A DNA stretch of 64,000 nt from Mercenaria mercenaria (lineage: Eukaryota > Mollusca > Bivalvia > Venerida > Veneridae): positions 16,019,001 through 16,083,000 of the forward strand of contig NC_069375.1 of the NCBI RefSeq assembly GCF_021730395.1, in the 5' to 3' direction. Below are positions 15,700 to 27,743 of the stretch, one piece after another. The translations under genes and the position numbers were made by a program. The notes under the pieces were generated by a model. That model made no database searches and was not told where the DNA came from. It worked only from the letters and a program-made list of their open reading frames with translations. Numbering within the stretch: position 1 is the stretch's first letter; each line of letters begins with the position of its first letter.

Positions 15700-17850
15700 A
15701 GAAGATACCCCATCAAAACTTCTTCAATACCAAATATCTACAATACCAATAACGATATCTTGAAAATTTAAAAAGTTCATATTACCAGCCCCAGAGTTCT
15801 TTAAAACGAAGTATGCTATAAAAAGTATTGTCTTATACTTAAAGAGAAATCGAGAAAAAACTGTGGACAGACTGAGCTATCACCAGCTTCGTCCTTCGGG
15901 ATCAACAAAATTTCATGAATACTTACAAGATACAAGAAATTTTATTAAATGTCGGATATGAATTTAACAATTAACATAAGCTTAAAGCTATTTCCCGACA
16001 AACAAATGATATAGTAATAACAAAATAAAATAGAACAGCTGGAAAGGATAAGCACAGTCACAAAAGAGCAAGGGAAATAACCCTGTAACAGTACATATAC
16101 ATTACTGACTTTGTTACTCCCCTTCGAAGCAAATTAAGATTAATCATACATGCAGAAAAGAGCAAAATAAGCAAAGTAAAACTCAGTTTATTACAAAGAA
16201 GTAGATGACATATGGGTATTATTGTGGCAAGTGTAAGACAAAAACCCTACCAAAGTAAGTGTCCCAAAAACTACCGAAAGAAAGGTGTAGATTTGGGAAA
16301 AGGACCTGGAGGGGTCATACACTTCACCACACCCACATCTGTCATCTACCCTATATCACATTCATATTAGAAATTTACTTTTTTTATCTTGACTGGCTTC
16401 ACCAGCGGTACGGCCACTCCACACGTGCTGAAGCTACACCAGACGAGGAAAAAAGAAGCAAGCAAGTTAAAAACAAAAAACACAACTTTCAGTACATATT
16501 TACGTAAAATTAACTAAACTAAGAGAGGAGCACATTATTAATAATAGGCTTTTAAAAAGCACATGCATACTAATACTAGGGAAACTAAACTAAAACGATA
16601 TGATGCAACTAAGAAAAAATAAAAAATGAGGCATGAAAAAGATAATACAGAAAAAAAGTAAAACCTGTGGGAAAGCTGCTGATCTTGACCTAGGCCTAAA
16701 ATCTGCCATAAAAAGTAACTATATAAAAAACTGATTGAGCAAAACTAACACAAAAGTGTGACAAATAAGATGAAATTAAGAACAGATATCTCCTCAAATC
16801 AGATTTGTGAAGAACTGATCAGCAACTTTCTCACAGAGAGTCATGTTTACATAATATGTGATAACAGCAGCACGATATTTCCAAGTGAACAAGTCAGGCT
16901 GTCATCAAATTGTATCTATCAAATATTGTTTTACCTTCTATGTTATCCACACTCCAGCTCAATAACCCCTAGCCGTATTTCAGTGAAATCCATGCACATT
17001 TCAGGGATTTTACTTTTTACTTGGCACAAATGTTCCTGATAATCTGTTGGTATGCCATGCGCACAACCCCGATCCCTAGTTGAAAGGTCAAAGTCACATT
17101 GGAAGTCACATATTTTAGGTCATTTTCTTGTCTAGACTGTTGCGTTGTTAACTTTTTGACCTATGCATGGATAGATAACGCTGATGAAGTAAAAGAAAGT
17201 TTGTGTGTTCTCTTCGGAGTTATATACTTCTCTTTAAAATGAATATTGCATCATGTGAGCGCAAAAACTGGATAACTGACATTTTCATAATTTTTCAGGA
17301 GAGCCAAAAAACTATTAATTCCTACTTTAATTTGAGCTCATTTTATATGTGTATAATTTTCCAACAGTTGAAAATACATGAATTTATACCTTAGATGTAT
17401 TTTCTATAAAATCATTATTGTAAAAGAGTTTTTTATTAAATATGCATATAGCTTGATTTTGTTCCAAAATTGTTTTGTGCAAAAACAGGTTAAATGCTCA
17501 TAACTGGCTTTTGCATCATTTTTGTGTGTGCAAAAAGTAGCTATGTGCACTTCCCTAATGCATATTTGCACAACCAAACTCAAAATAAAGCTTTGTATAT
17601 GCTTATATAATAAGAAGAATAGATTTCAAAGTTGACTCAAACTCATGACTAGTAAGTTTAGAGAGCATCAGGTGATTAAAGATACTATGTTGTATAGCGA
17701 GATATGTTTTACTTTACTACATTCAGTTACAGTTGGTGTTAATTATTATAATCATTTATGTTAATGACTTGAATATGTAGAAACCTAGTGCAAGCCAGTG
17801 ACTGAAATTGATAACTTAATTATCTCAATAATCTTAATTAACAGTCAAAT
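15700..17850. other. Intergenic, no gene recognised
   Basis: AT-rich DNA. The open frames at 16259-16507, 16758-17039 and 17203-17394 have no recognisable domain and no splice or codon pattern that convinces. Confidence 0.5.
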
Positions 17851-17859
17851 GCAACATAA

Positions 17860-18022
17860 CAAAGGGGTCTGGCACATGAGTGGATTGAGTTATGTGACTT
17901 ATTTTTGTGTCCTAGAGCCTATAAAAATCATATTAATATGACTACTTCCTAGAATATAATTATGGCTCTAGGACACAAAAATAAGTCGCAAAACTCAATC
18001 CACTCAATGCTGGACCCCTTTG
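17860..18022 (+). mobile_element. hAT-like palindromic MITE with 8-bp target duplication
   Basis: A 163-bp element with inverted ends of about 60 bp (CAAAGGGGTCTGGCA... and ...GGACCCCTTTG). CAACATAA occurs directly on both sides (17852-17859 and 18023-18030), an exact 8-bp target-site duplication as expected for hAT. Both arms contain GACTTATTTTTGTGTCCTAG or its inverse. Confidence 0.85.
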
Positions 18023-18750
18023 CAACATAATAATATAGATAGATACTTTAATTCTTCCAATAATTTGAAGTATAAGAGAGTTGTTCAAAAATAACGTTGA
18101 CTTCTGCTATCAAATGTTGCATATTGTGTAAATAATAATTGTAACATTTTTGCTGATAGGTGAAGTGCGTTGAACGTTTTTATACATAGCTACGCATTAC
18201 CGGCGCAGTCGCTTTTTGATCTGTCATGATTTGAATTTGATCGCTATGTTCGCACTAATAATACACATGTTTGCCAAAGTGCAGCAACACGTCAAGGCAA
18301 CATGCACCTAGAGTATAGCGTCATTCCGACGTGGGAGGCGGAGGAGAACAACGTTTAAACTAAGTGAGTATCACTGTTTATTGTAATGTCGTCATCGACT
18401 CACATGGTTACTAAGACAGTTGCTTAGTTTCAGAGAAATTTTGGCGAACAAAAACTGAAACTCATAAACTAATGAAGCAGACACCACAACAATGTTCAAT
18501 CATTTGTGTCTTTATCTTCAAGTGGTACAAACGTTTCTCAAATGGTTCAGAATTGCTTAAAGCCAGCGAAGATGGGAGGGCAAAAATGGAAAAACTGCGA
18601 ATGAATGTTAACGCCAATGTATGACGCCGTAGATAAAGACCAAATACTCACGTTGAGTACCCTGTCCAAGATGCGTGTCGTAAGTGTTCATACATTGTTA
18701 GTATTCTAACCAAAAAACTTGTTATGACTTAAGTATAGCTCATGAAAATT

Positions 18751-18780
18751 CATAAAATAAATTTACAAATTTATTTTATG
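18751..18780. repeat. Short perfect hairpin
   Basis: 14-bp perfect inverted arms (CATAAAATAAATTT) around a 2-base loop. AT-rich; possible cruciform or chance. Confidence 0.6.
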
Positions 18781-19043
18781 TTTTTCGGTGGTTTATCGAA
18801 ATATAACGGTGAATTATATCCTGATAAACTCACTGGCCACTCAGTGAAAATTATCAAATCTGATACCCGGATTAACGTCAAAAAGTTTACCGAGCGTACT
18901 GAAAGCCGGAAACAATATGACGATGACGTCGTTAAAATGACGTCATCTTTGCGATGCTTCCTGATAAAATTTCCCGCAAATTTCGACATTTTATTGAAAT
19001 AAACACAACAAAAGTAGAGTTTTAGACATAAAATAAACAGAAA

Positions 19044-19194
19044 AATTGTTGGTATCGATGTAATATCACGGTAATTTCACTCGTGAACACCAAAAGTTGT
19101 TATTTTCACTCGTGGCTGCGCCACTCGTGAAAATATCACTTTTGGTGCCCACTCGGTGAAATTATAAGGTGATATTACACCGAAACCAACAATT
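19044..19194. mobile_element. Palindromic MITE, AATTGTTGGT ends
   Basis: About 150 bp, with imperfect inverted arms running from AATTGTTGGTATCGATGTAA to the mirrored GGTGATATTACACCGAAACC-AACAATT. Near the centre, TTTTCACTCGTG is followed by its inverse CACTCGTGAAAA, around GCTGCGC. No clear target duplication was found. Confidence 0.65.
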
Positions 19195-19513
19195 ATCCTC
19201 TATATAAATGAATGCAAACTTAATGAAAGCATCATAATGTAGGCACGACGTCGTTAACGTCTTTGAAATATGATCGCTGTGCGCCCGGTCCGTGTAAGTA
19301 ACTTTTTTCGAGGAGCCTCAACTTACTCCTGAATGCATGGTCATAATCACGTCAAATTTGCAGTGCAGTTAGTAGACATGAGGAAGAATTGACCTCATGA
19401 CCAATATTGCAAAAAATCAATATCAGGGGAGACAACAGCTATATGGTATTGGTAACAGGTGACCGGTATTGCGATGTCGATATCTATTGCCTCCGGGTAT
19501 TGTCACCTGGATG

Positions 19514-19615
19514 CACAGGTGCCAGACACATAACCAAATATTTTACTTAATAGACCTATATATGTATATATAGGTCTATTAAGTAAAATATTTGGTTATG
19601 TGTCTGGCACCTGTG
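19514..19615. mobile_element. Perfect 102-bp palindromic element with 8-bp flanking duplication
   Basis: Arms of about 48 bp are perfectly complementary around an 8-base AT core, starting CACAGGTGCCAGACAC. CCTGGATG is present at 19506-19513 and again at 19616-19623, as an 8-bp target duplication would be. This fits a minimal hAT-type MITE made only of its two ends. The lack of any mismatch suggests a recent insertion or homogenisation. Confidence 0.75.
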
Positions 19616-19977
19616 CCTGGATGTTTATTTCAATATCAAGTGTAATAAAAGAGAAGGTTTTTCATAAGATAATTAAACAAGCTTAATTGAAATGTCACTG
19701 GAGTTACAAACTATGGAAAAGGGATTTTTCATTAGAAATAAAACAAGTCTTTTTATATCAAAAGAATGTTTAATATGCAATTTTCTGAACCATAGCATTT
19801 TTAGCATGTTATTTTATCATAATTAAATTAATTCTTATATCAATATAATATAGCTATCAGCAATTAAAAATCATATTTTTACATTGTGTAAAGTTTGACA
19901 AATATCGTTTAAATTGACATTTCTAACTGAAACCTCATTGCAATATCAATGCATACATATCTTATATTTCTTTACTT

Positions 19978-22355
19978 TTACTGTTTTGACATAGACTGTT
20001 TCAGTAATTCATACAGTTTTTCCTTTTTTTTAGCTTTGTTTTTATGCCCAATTCATGCAATTTCTGTTTAATATCTATTACTGACAAGTCATTAGCATCA
20101 GACATAGAAATGACCGTTTTCTGGTACGAACAGTGTGCTTCTTTAATGTCATTCTGAATTTTGCATTTTTTCAGCGTAACTTTTCTTGATTTTTCGTGAC
20201 CCCAAAAATGTTCGTCTGTTTTTTCATACTTTGTCTTTTTTCGATTGGGATTGTTTGAATTCCCTAATTCTATTCTTTTTCGCACCAACAATGCGTCTTT
20301 GGTTGCATCAAGTTTATTTGACTTTGTCTGGTGGATGGTTTTTATTATATCATTAGTTTTTTCTACACCTTAGCCACTGAACTTTGACAAACTTCCATGT
20401 TCACTGAGGAAATATGGTACATGATATAGGAGGGCATGCAAATACGGTGTAACGTTTTTCGGATGATACCCTTCACGCTTCATTTGTCCCAAAGACAGAA
20501 AATCTCCAAGGAATTTATGGCACTGGCTAAATACTTGTTCTATTTCAAACTGTTCATTTCCCTTTCTATTTATAAGCATGTATAGTTCATAGAAATCTCT
20601 CCACAGTTGTATTGTACAGACGCGCGTATCTTCGTGCAGACAAAACAAGAGCTTTTCTGGAAGTAATTTCAACAGTTTCTTTTTGTCATTTCCAGAGAGT
20701 GAAGTGTACTCCATTTCACCAGATTTTGATATCCACGTGCGAAAGTTACAACCACAGTCTTGGACTAATAATGACAGATTGTCTGTTGCACCACCAGAGA
20801 TCTTTGCGAACTGATCTTTTGAATTTGCATCATCAATTAAATTTCGCAAAAGAATGTTAGTTACTCTCATCATCAAATGTAGCTCATCCGGAATATAGTT
20901 TTCGGGTTCAATGTTTATTAATGGCGGCTGTTTCGTACCGTATCTATTCTTAGAGGACGCGGAAGATGCTAGCGTTTTCATTTCTTTAACAGTTCTTTTC
21001 ATATCATTACTGTGGTAATATTCACATGGCAACGATATATCACCCCGCGGTTCCTTTGACACTTTACACCAAGGGCATGCATAGTTAACAATGCTGCTGT
21101 TTAGTCCCATTAACAGCTGGATGAACTTCATATCACCACCAACAAATAGCTTAAGGGGAATTTCTATGTCATTGAATTGAATAAATCCCTTCGAATGAAT
21201 GTCATTAATTTCATCAAACAGTGGGCCTAGAGATTGTTGCAAGTTTGAATAGTTCTTCGAACAATTTACAATGGCTAGTACTCGTTGATCATTGTGACTA
21301 GAGGAAGACGCACTTTCATCAACAACTGAGAATGATATCACAACAAAGTTTGACACTCTACTTACAGCTGCACCGTCACCTGACACTTTAAGCTTTAAAG
21401 ATTGCGGCAATGACCCGCGCACATTTAATAAATTTTGAAGATATGTATTTACTTCTGACGAAAGACTAAGATATGACCCCGGAAGCATCCCAGGGGTGCG
21501 TTTAACGTCGTATTGGTCATTCATTTCATTCCTGCACGAAATAAGATGGTGTGTTCTTGGCATAGAAGGGACCTTCATAGCAATTTCATGATATGCTTTA
21601 TCCGAAATCAGTGTACTATCACAAACATTTAATATTGATTTAACATGTTCTTTTTCAACAGAGGCCATATTTTCATATGATTTCTGGACACTTTTAGTTC
21701 CATTCACATTCACTATGCACTCATCGCCAGAAAATGTCTCACAAACTAATTGTTTTGGTAACACACCAAAAGTTTCAATAAAACCTAAAGCTTTTTCGGA
21801 CGTTTCTTCAAGTTTTCGAACTACTCTGTGGCGATTTTTCTTTGATGGATTGTCTATTCTTATGCGTCCACTATTAGACAGGCCAGGAGGAGGTGTAGAC
21901 ATCATTGGGGATAACACTGATTGGTCGTTGCTTTGTTGTTGAAAAGATTTTATTTCGTTCTCATACACTGTGAATGTCTTAACTTTTTTATCAAAGAGTG
22001 TTCTCTTTTTACCACCACTTATACTTCTAAAGTCTCTCCGAACCCTATATATTTCATTCCTAACTCTAGCCTTGAGACGTTCATCATCTTTCAACTGATA
22101 GAATTTCAGGTGTCTATTTATAATATTTATTAGAAGTTCATCATTTGGTTCGATGTTTCGCAAAACACAGATCGGGATTTCTATCTTTAGAGTCTCTGGG
22201 GTCAGGAAAATGTCTTCTGAATTTATTTGTTTCAGTGGGGTGTTAGCCATGATAATGTAGTTCATAAACAACTCGATATATTTGTATTTGATAGCAAAAT
22301 TAAAAGCAGATTGAAGATTGCAAATCATGATGTTATATTTCTTGTTTTGCTTCAT
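19978..22355 (-). pseudogene. RAG1/Transib/CMC-type DDE transposase-like gene, interrupted by one stop
   Basis: A 661-codon frame (22355-20370), with the likelier start at the second good ATG (22250, MANTPLK). It continues in the same frame past one TAA (20370-20372) to 20001. Counting from the first Met: Asp327 in SGDGAAVSR, Asp408 in GGDMKF, a Cys427-x2-Cys430 pair, D-x-LH at His493, and His640-x4-His645 in LHALLYHVP; after the stop, Glu665 in GVEKTND. In RAG1 the matching set is D600, D708, C727, C730, H795, H937, H942, E962. The spacings D2-to-C (19), H-to-E (25) and D2-to-E (257 against 254) agree closely. The end resembles a SAP DNA-binding motif (DIKQKLHELGI...), with a likely one-base slip in an A-run near 20025. 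A 5' UTR intron (22371-22505) is possible. No terminal repeats were found. It may be a transposon relic or a host-derived gene; the stop may be real or a sequencing error. Confidence 0.75.
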
Positions 22356-22509
22356 TAAAGAATGTAAAAGCTAGAGAAAAAGTTTACGTTATTTTTGAAG
22401 AGCCTTTGTAGCACAAATACGCTCTCCAACAGAAAAGTTGTTAAACAGATGGTAATTGTCATTTCCTAAATAATTCAGAATCAACATCTAAATGTTTTAT
22501 TTTACCTGT

Positions 22510-23400
22510 CAGGACTACAGTGATGTGGTCGCTAATTGTTTGATAAAAATGCTGTTTAATGGAATGTATTTATGTACTGAAAAAATTCGTGAGGGATTTT
22601 GACCGGTCATTTAATAAAAAGAATTGCTTAATAGAGGTGGTTGCAAGTACGATGTCGACTGTAATTCTCCAAGTCAGATTTTTAAAAAAAAATATTTTTA
22701 TTACTCTGAAAACCATTTACTTTGTTTCGAAACTGCGCTTAGATTTAATATTTTATAATCACATAATAAGGTTAGTATAATTATTATATCATTTATAGCT
22801 GAGCACTTTTTCTTGGCAGCATTTCATTTAAATATTGGACACTGCTGAAGATGAGATTGATTCTGTATAGTGTAATTGTGACTATAATATGTTGTACTGA
22901 TAATTTCAGTATATGAACAGTACTCAATACTGCAAACCTAAGCATATGTGCAAGAAGGCATGGGGAGGGGAATACCATTTTTGGAGTATTATATATATTG
23001 GTATATTTTCTTTTTATTTATAAGACCATACTGATAAATATATCCTAAAAGCTCACTAGCATTCAGCAGTTGGCTGTTGAAATATTCAGAACCATCTGCA
23101 GTAATACTTCCAACAAAGATCTTGTACCCTAATAAAGATTTCTAATTAAAATACATTTTTTCTAAGTTTTGATAACAATATGTAACTTAAACAAAAGTAA
23201 TTTACAACCATAATCAGTGTTGAAATCGCCTTAAAATTCAGGATTTAGCATGCACAAATTGCACAATTTTACGTCCCCCATTGTACAGAAATAATACAAC
23301 ATTTTCTCAAAATAAAATGTAACATAAGATGTAATATGCCTTATGCAAGTACATAATTATAGCTATTATTTAAAGGCATATAGCTTTGAAACTTATTTTT
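22510..23400. other. Intergenic, no gene recognised
   Basis: AT-rich sequence upstream of the transposase-like gene. It may hold a non-coding first exon ending at 22506, as a donor-like CAG|GTAAAA lies there on the minus strand. No protein gene is seen. Confidence 0.45.
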
Positions 23401-23410
23401 TCCTTTTTGT

Positions 23411-23925
23411 ATGTTAAAATATCTACCCCGCAGTATCAACTCCCATAAGTCTGACATGCATTTTGCCAATCATGCCCCCTTTTGGACTTTGAAAATAAAT
23501 CCTGGTTACTGTTATAAAGTTTGGGTACAAGTTACTATCTCCAAAACTAATGCATATATTGACTTGAAACTTCACTTTTCTTCAGGGTTATTAAACTAAG
23601 TTATAGCATCAAGACCCATAAACCTGACATGCATTTTGACCAAATTATGCCCCTTTTGGACTTAGAAAAACTTGGTTAAAATTTTGCATGCAAGTTCCTT
23701 TCTAGGTGATAGCACAAGTTCTATAACTCTCACATGCATTTTTGTCAAATTATGCCCTTTTGGACATAGAGAAAATCCTGGTTAAAGTTTTGCATTCATG
23801 TTAACTTAGATGCAGATACTGTATTGAATCTCTATAGATATTTTAACATTTATGGTAATATTTCTGCTTCTTGGACAACAATTCAAAAAGTCGAGCTTTC
23901 GCAAGGACAGCTTTTGTTAAGAATA
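23411..23925 (+). repeat. Degenerate tandem-core element, same superfamily as 13.6 kb
   Basis: Three diverged units share GACATGCATTTTGMCAAATTAT-GCCCCTTTTGGACTT, and the end reads AAGTCGAGCTTTCGCAAGGACAGCTTTTGTT, a decayed form of the AGTCGAGC...GACAGCTCTTGTT terminus. The open frame 23411-23599 is part of the repeat. Confidence 0.6.
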
Positions 23926-24309
23926 GCTTTAAAACACACAGACAAAATAATGTGAATAACAATATTTATAATTTCAACTCTTTACAACACACAGAATTCA
24001 TCACAGACTGTGATGAACTGATTATAAACTCTGTGTAAAATTTCATTAGCTTTAAAACTGTAAATTATGAACTACGGCATTCTGTCATTTGTTGTCTGTT
24101 TTGAATTTTGCTCACTTCATTCAAAAATAACTTTGGGGCAGAAGTAAAACCTACCTACATTTCTTCCACAATATGTAATCTAAAGAGTGAATGCAAAATA
24201 GAGAACTTCTACCGCATGTACCTAACTCAGTATTTTTAAAGATAGCAGTCAAACTCTACTGAGGTATCAATTATATAATTTATGTATAGCGAAAATTGCG
24301 AACCATTTT

Positions 24310-24585
24310 TTTACCATTTTTGATGTGTGATTGGCAGATGACCCCTATCGATTTTGAGGTAGGTTGTTCAAAGATCATGGGTAAGGATATGGTGACCTTT
24401 ACCTTGATCTGGAAGTTGGTTGTTTTGGCCTACCAGCTTCAAACTTCTTAGAGTGATTGCCTATAGTCAGTAGATAATCTATTGTGTCCATGGTCAGTTG
24501 ATCAAAGGACAAAGATCATAGTGATCTCGAGAGGCCGTCATAGGGAACATGCGTGTTTTACAAACACACCTTGTTTAACATATTA
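24310..24585 (+). repeat. Fragment of a dispersed repeat ending AAACACACCTTGTTT
   Basis: The end GCGTGTTTTACAAACACACCTTGTTT and the preceding GGTCAGTTGATCAAAGGAC...ATAGTGATCTCGAGAGG look like a decayed member of a common mollusc tandem-core repeat. Single copy here; non-coding. Confidence 0.45.
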
Positions 24586-24599
24586 ATAGATGTTAAAAG

Positions 24600-26470
24600 C
24601 AATGAACAACAGCAGACTTTCAGATATGTCAATTTAAATCTAAATACTTTGCATAAAGCACAATATTGTGTATACATCATTAACATATATCAGACCATTA
24701 GGTTATGCTGCAGTTGAAATATTTTGTCACCTTCCAGTAGGGAACTGTATTTCATGGCAGTACTTTATTCACTAGTTTAATATAGAGCTATTGCCCTTCA
24801 AAGATATTATGTGACCTGTATATACATAGGCCTTTGAAAATTATCTATTAAGTAAATGTTTTTTTTCTGAATACTCTGAAATCTCTTGACTACACCTCTG
24901 AAAGTACAGATTGAAACTTCATATGAATTAGCAGTACCGAACCGAAGTTACACATATAGTTACAAGGTTACTGAAATTACAAAAACGTGTCCGGAAAATG
25001 AAAAAATATAGGGAGACATCTGAGGTTTTAAATGCTGTATCTAAATTTGATTAAAGTTATTTGTTCGTTTTCTTATAGCTTTAAGTTAAAGGGTTAAATT
25101 CTAAGAAATATTTAAACTACACTAATACTAACACAAAAAAAGAAAGAAGCAAACGAGTCATGAAGCAATAACCATGGTAAGGAAATGGCCAGACTGTTGG
25201 AAGTAGCTAAAATTGATACGTACGCCAACAATTGGGTAAAATTTGCCACACCAAGTTAAAAGCCTGTACATTAATGGTCATCCTTTTAACAGGTAGCTGT
25301 TCAAGCTGCAATAATTTTCAACCATAACAGACAATTTGTTCTGAACTTAGTTTGCTGCTGCTTTACAGAGCTGCCAGGGCTTTATAGCATTATAACAATC
25401 GAATTTTCAACACATAACCTTTATACATGCGCCTTGCTTCCTTATCAACCTGTCCAACATATTCAATCACTAAAGAACGATATGCTTGACAAATCCTGTA
25501 TGAACATGCATGCGTTATTGAAAAAGCGCATTTGAACTACTCACTCCTACATTATCGCTACCTGGTAGGTTAATATTGCTAGACCAATAGGTGGAGCACA
25601 AGAAAGGAGGAATGTATTCGTAGTTTCGAAAGAGATGATTGGCTGAATACAATTTGCATCTGAGTACTCATGGAGGACATATCTGGTAATGAATCCAAGT
25701 AATTTACCCATATTATTAAAATATTGTTGAAAAAAAAATAGTTTTAAATCAACAAAAAAAAAAACGAACAGCACACAGATGACAAAAAAAAACGAATCCG
25801 GTAATATATTTCAAACCCATAATCTTTATTAAATTCAAACAATGCGTGTAAATTTGCAAATGTTGCACATGTCACAATAAATAAAAGATCAAGATATATC
25901 ATGAAAAAGGAAATTACAAAGTAAAACATTGTTTTATTTTTGGTTAAAAACTTACGAATATAAATCATGTAGTTTGTCCCTACAGTTTTCTGTAGCGTAA
26001 CACTGTCAGTCAAAACTCTGAACGGCGTTAATTCAAAAACATAGAAAGTAGTGTACAATAGTTTTTCTTTGCAACTATTACAGATGCCTTGAAAAAAAAA
26101 ATGGCTGAAGTACAAAAACACATAAAAGTTTGATTTAACATTTAAAAGCACCAGTACCTACATGCATAATAGAAATATAAATGCTGTAAACATATGTAGT
26201 AAGCCAAACATGGCACGAATATTATTATGACATTGTGTAAGTTCATATTAATTTTATCCATAGAGGAGTCGTCATCTTTATTACAGAATTGAAAATTTGC
26301 AGAAGTTTATAAAATTCACGGTGACGTTAAACCCACCAAAAAGTGGTCACTCACAAAGGCACTTCTTTGGGATCATTTACTAGTTATCGAAAGCAGAGAA
26401 AAACATGTTTAGAATAAGATGGTGTTAGTTCTAAATAAAAGTTACCCACAAATTAAAAAGTTTGTAACTT
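24600..26470. other. Intergenic, no gene recognised
   Basis: AT-rich. The minus-strand frames at 25547-25774 and 25744-26151 are rich in F, L and Y because of base composition; no domain or signal was recognised. Confidence 0.45.
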
Positions 26471-26474
26471 AAGA

Positions 26475-27645
26475 AACAAGAGCTGTCAGTGGACAGCGTG
26501 CTCGACTATTCTCAGTGCTTGATCGGATAGTATAATATAAGCAATGTGTAAAACTTTAACATTACAATAAGCATATTCTAAGTCGAAAAGGGGCCATAAT
26601 TCAGTCAAAATGCTTGACAGAGTTGCCTCCTCCTTTTTACAGACTGGGGTCATGATGGTTAACAAGTATGCAAAATATGAAAACAATATCTCAATGGACT
26701 TTGAAAATATTTGGGGTGGTACGCAAACTTTAATATTTATTCTAAGTCGAAAAGGGGCCATAATTCAGTCAAAATGCTTGATAGAGTTGCCTCCTCCTTT
26801 TTACAGACTGGGGTCATGATGGTTAACAAGTATGCAAAATATGAAAGCAATATCTCAATGGACTTTGAATATATTTGGGGTGGTATGCAAACTTCAACAT
26901 TTATTCTAAGTTAAAAAGGGGCCATAATTCAGTCAAAATGCTTGATAGAGTTGCCTCCTCCTTTTTACAGACTGGGGTCATGATGGTTAACAAGTATGCA
27001 AAATATAAAAGCAATATCTCAATGGACTTTGCAAATATTTGGGGTGGTACGCAAACTTTAATATTTATTCTAAGTCGAAAAGGGGCCATAGTTCAGTCAA
27101 AATGCTTGATAGAGTTGCCTCCTCCTTTTTACAGACTGGGGTCATGATGGTAAACAAGTATGCAAAATATGAAAGCAATATCTCAATGGACTTTGAAAAT
27201 ATTTGGGGTGGTATGCAAACTTCAACATTTATTCTAAGTCAAAAAGGGGCCATAATTCAGTCAAAATGCTTGATAGAGTTGCCTCCTCCTTTTTACAGAC
27301 TGGGGTCATGATGGTTAACAAGTATGCAAAATATGAAAGCAATATCTCAATGGACTTTGAAAATATTTGGGGTGGTACGCAAACTTTAACATTTATTCTA
27401 AGTCGAAAAGGGGCCATAATTCAGTCAAAATGCTTGATAGAGTTGCCTCCTCCTTTTTACAGACTGGGGTCATGATGGTAAACAAGTATGCAAAATATGA
27501 AAGCAATATATCAATGGACTTTGAAAATATTTGGGGTGGTACGCAAACTTTAACATTTGTGTGACGCTCACGCTAACGCTAATGCTCACGCCGACGTTGG
27601 GGCGAGTAGGATAGCTCCCCTATTCTTCGAATAGTTGAGCTAAAA
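26475..27645 (-). repeat. ACAAGAGCTGTC element with six 164-bp tandem units
   Basis: It opens ACAAGAGCTGTCAGTGGACAGCGTGCTCGACTAT and closes CGAGTAGGATAGCTCCCC...AATAGTTGAGCTAAAA, the reverse arrangement of the 13.6-kb element. The core is six units of exactly 164 bp from about 26589 to 27555, nearly identical, each with GGGGCCATAATTCAGTCAAA and TTGCCTCCTCCTTTTTACAG. The overlapping 60-90 aa frames on both strands are artefacts of the repeat, as 164 is not a multiple of three. The high identity suggests recent expansion. Confidence 0.8.
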
Positions 27646-27743
27646 ATATGTAACAAATAACTAAAATTGTTATCAAAATATGTAACAATATTTCTAAAGT
27701 CAACATAATATTACAGAAGAGTTAAAATGGAAAAGAATATTAA

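Noticed and set aside
25744-26151. A 135-aa hydrophobic minus-strand frame as a membrane protein
   Set aside because: F, L and Y richness comes from T-rich DNA; there are no conserved motifs or exon signals.
26486-27564. Serial 60-90 aa frames on both strands, like a gene array
   Set aside because: The unit is 164 bp, not a multiple of three; the frames are the same repeat read again and again.
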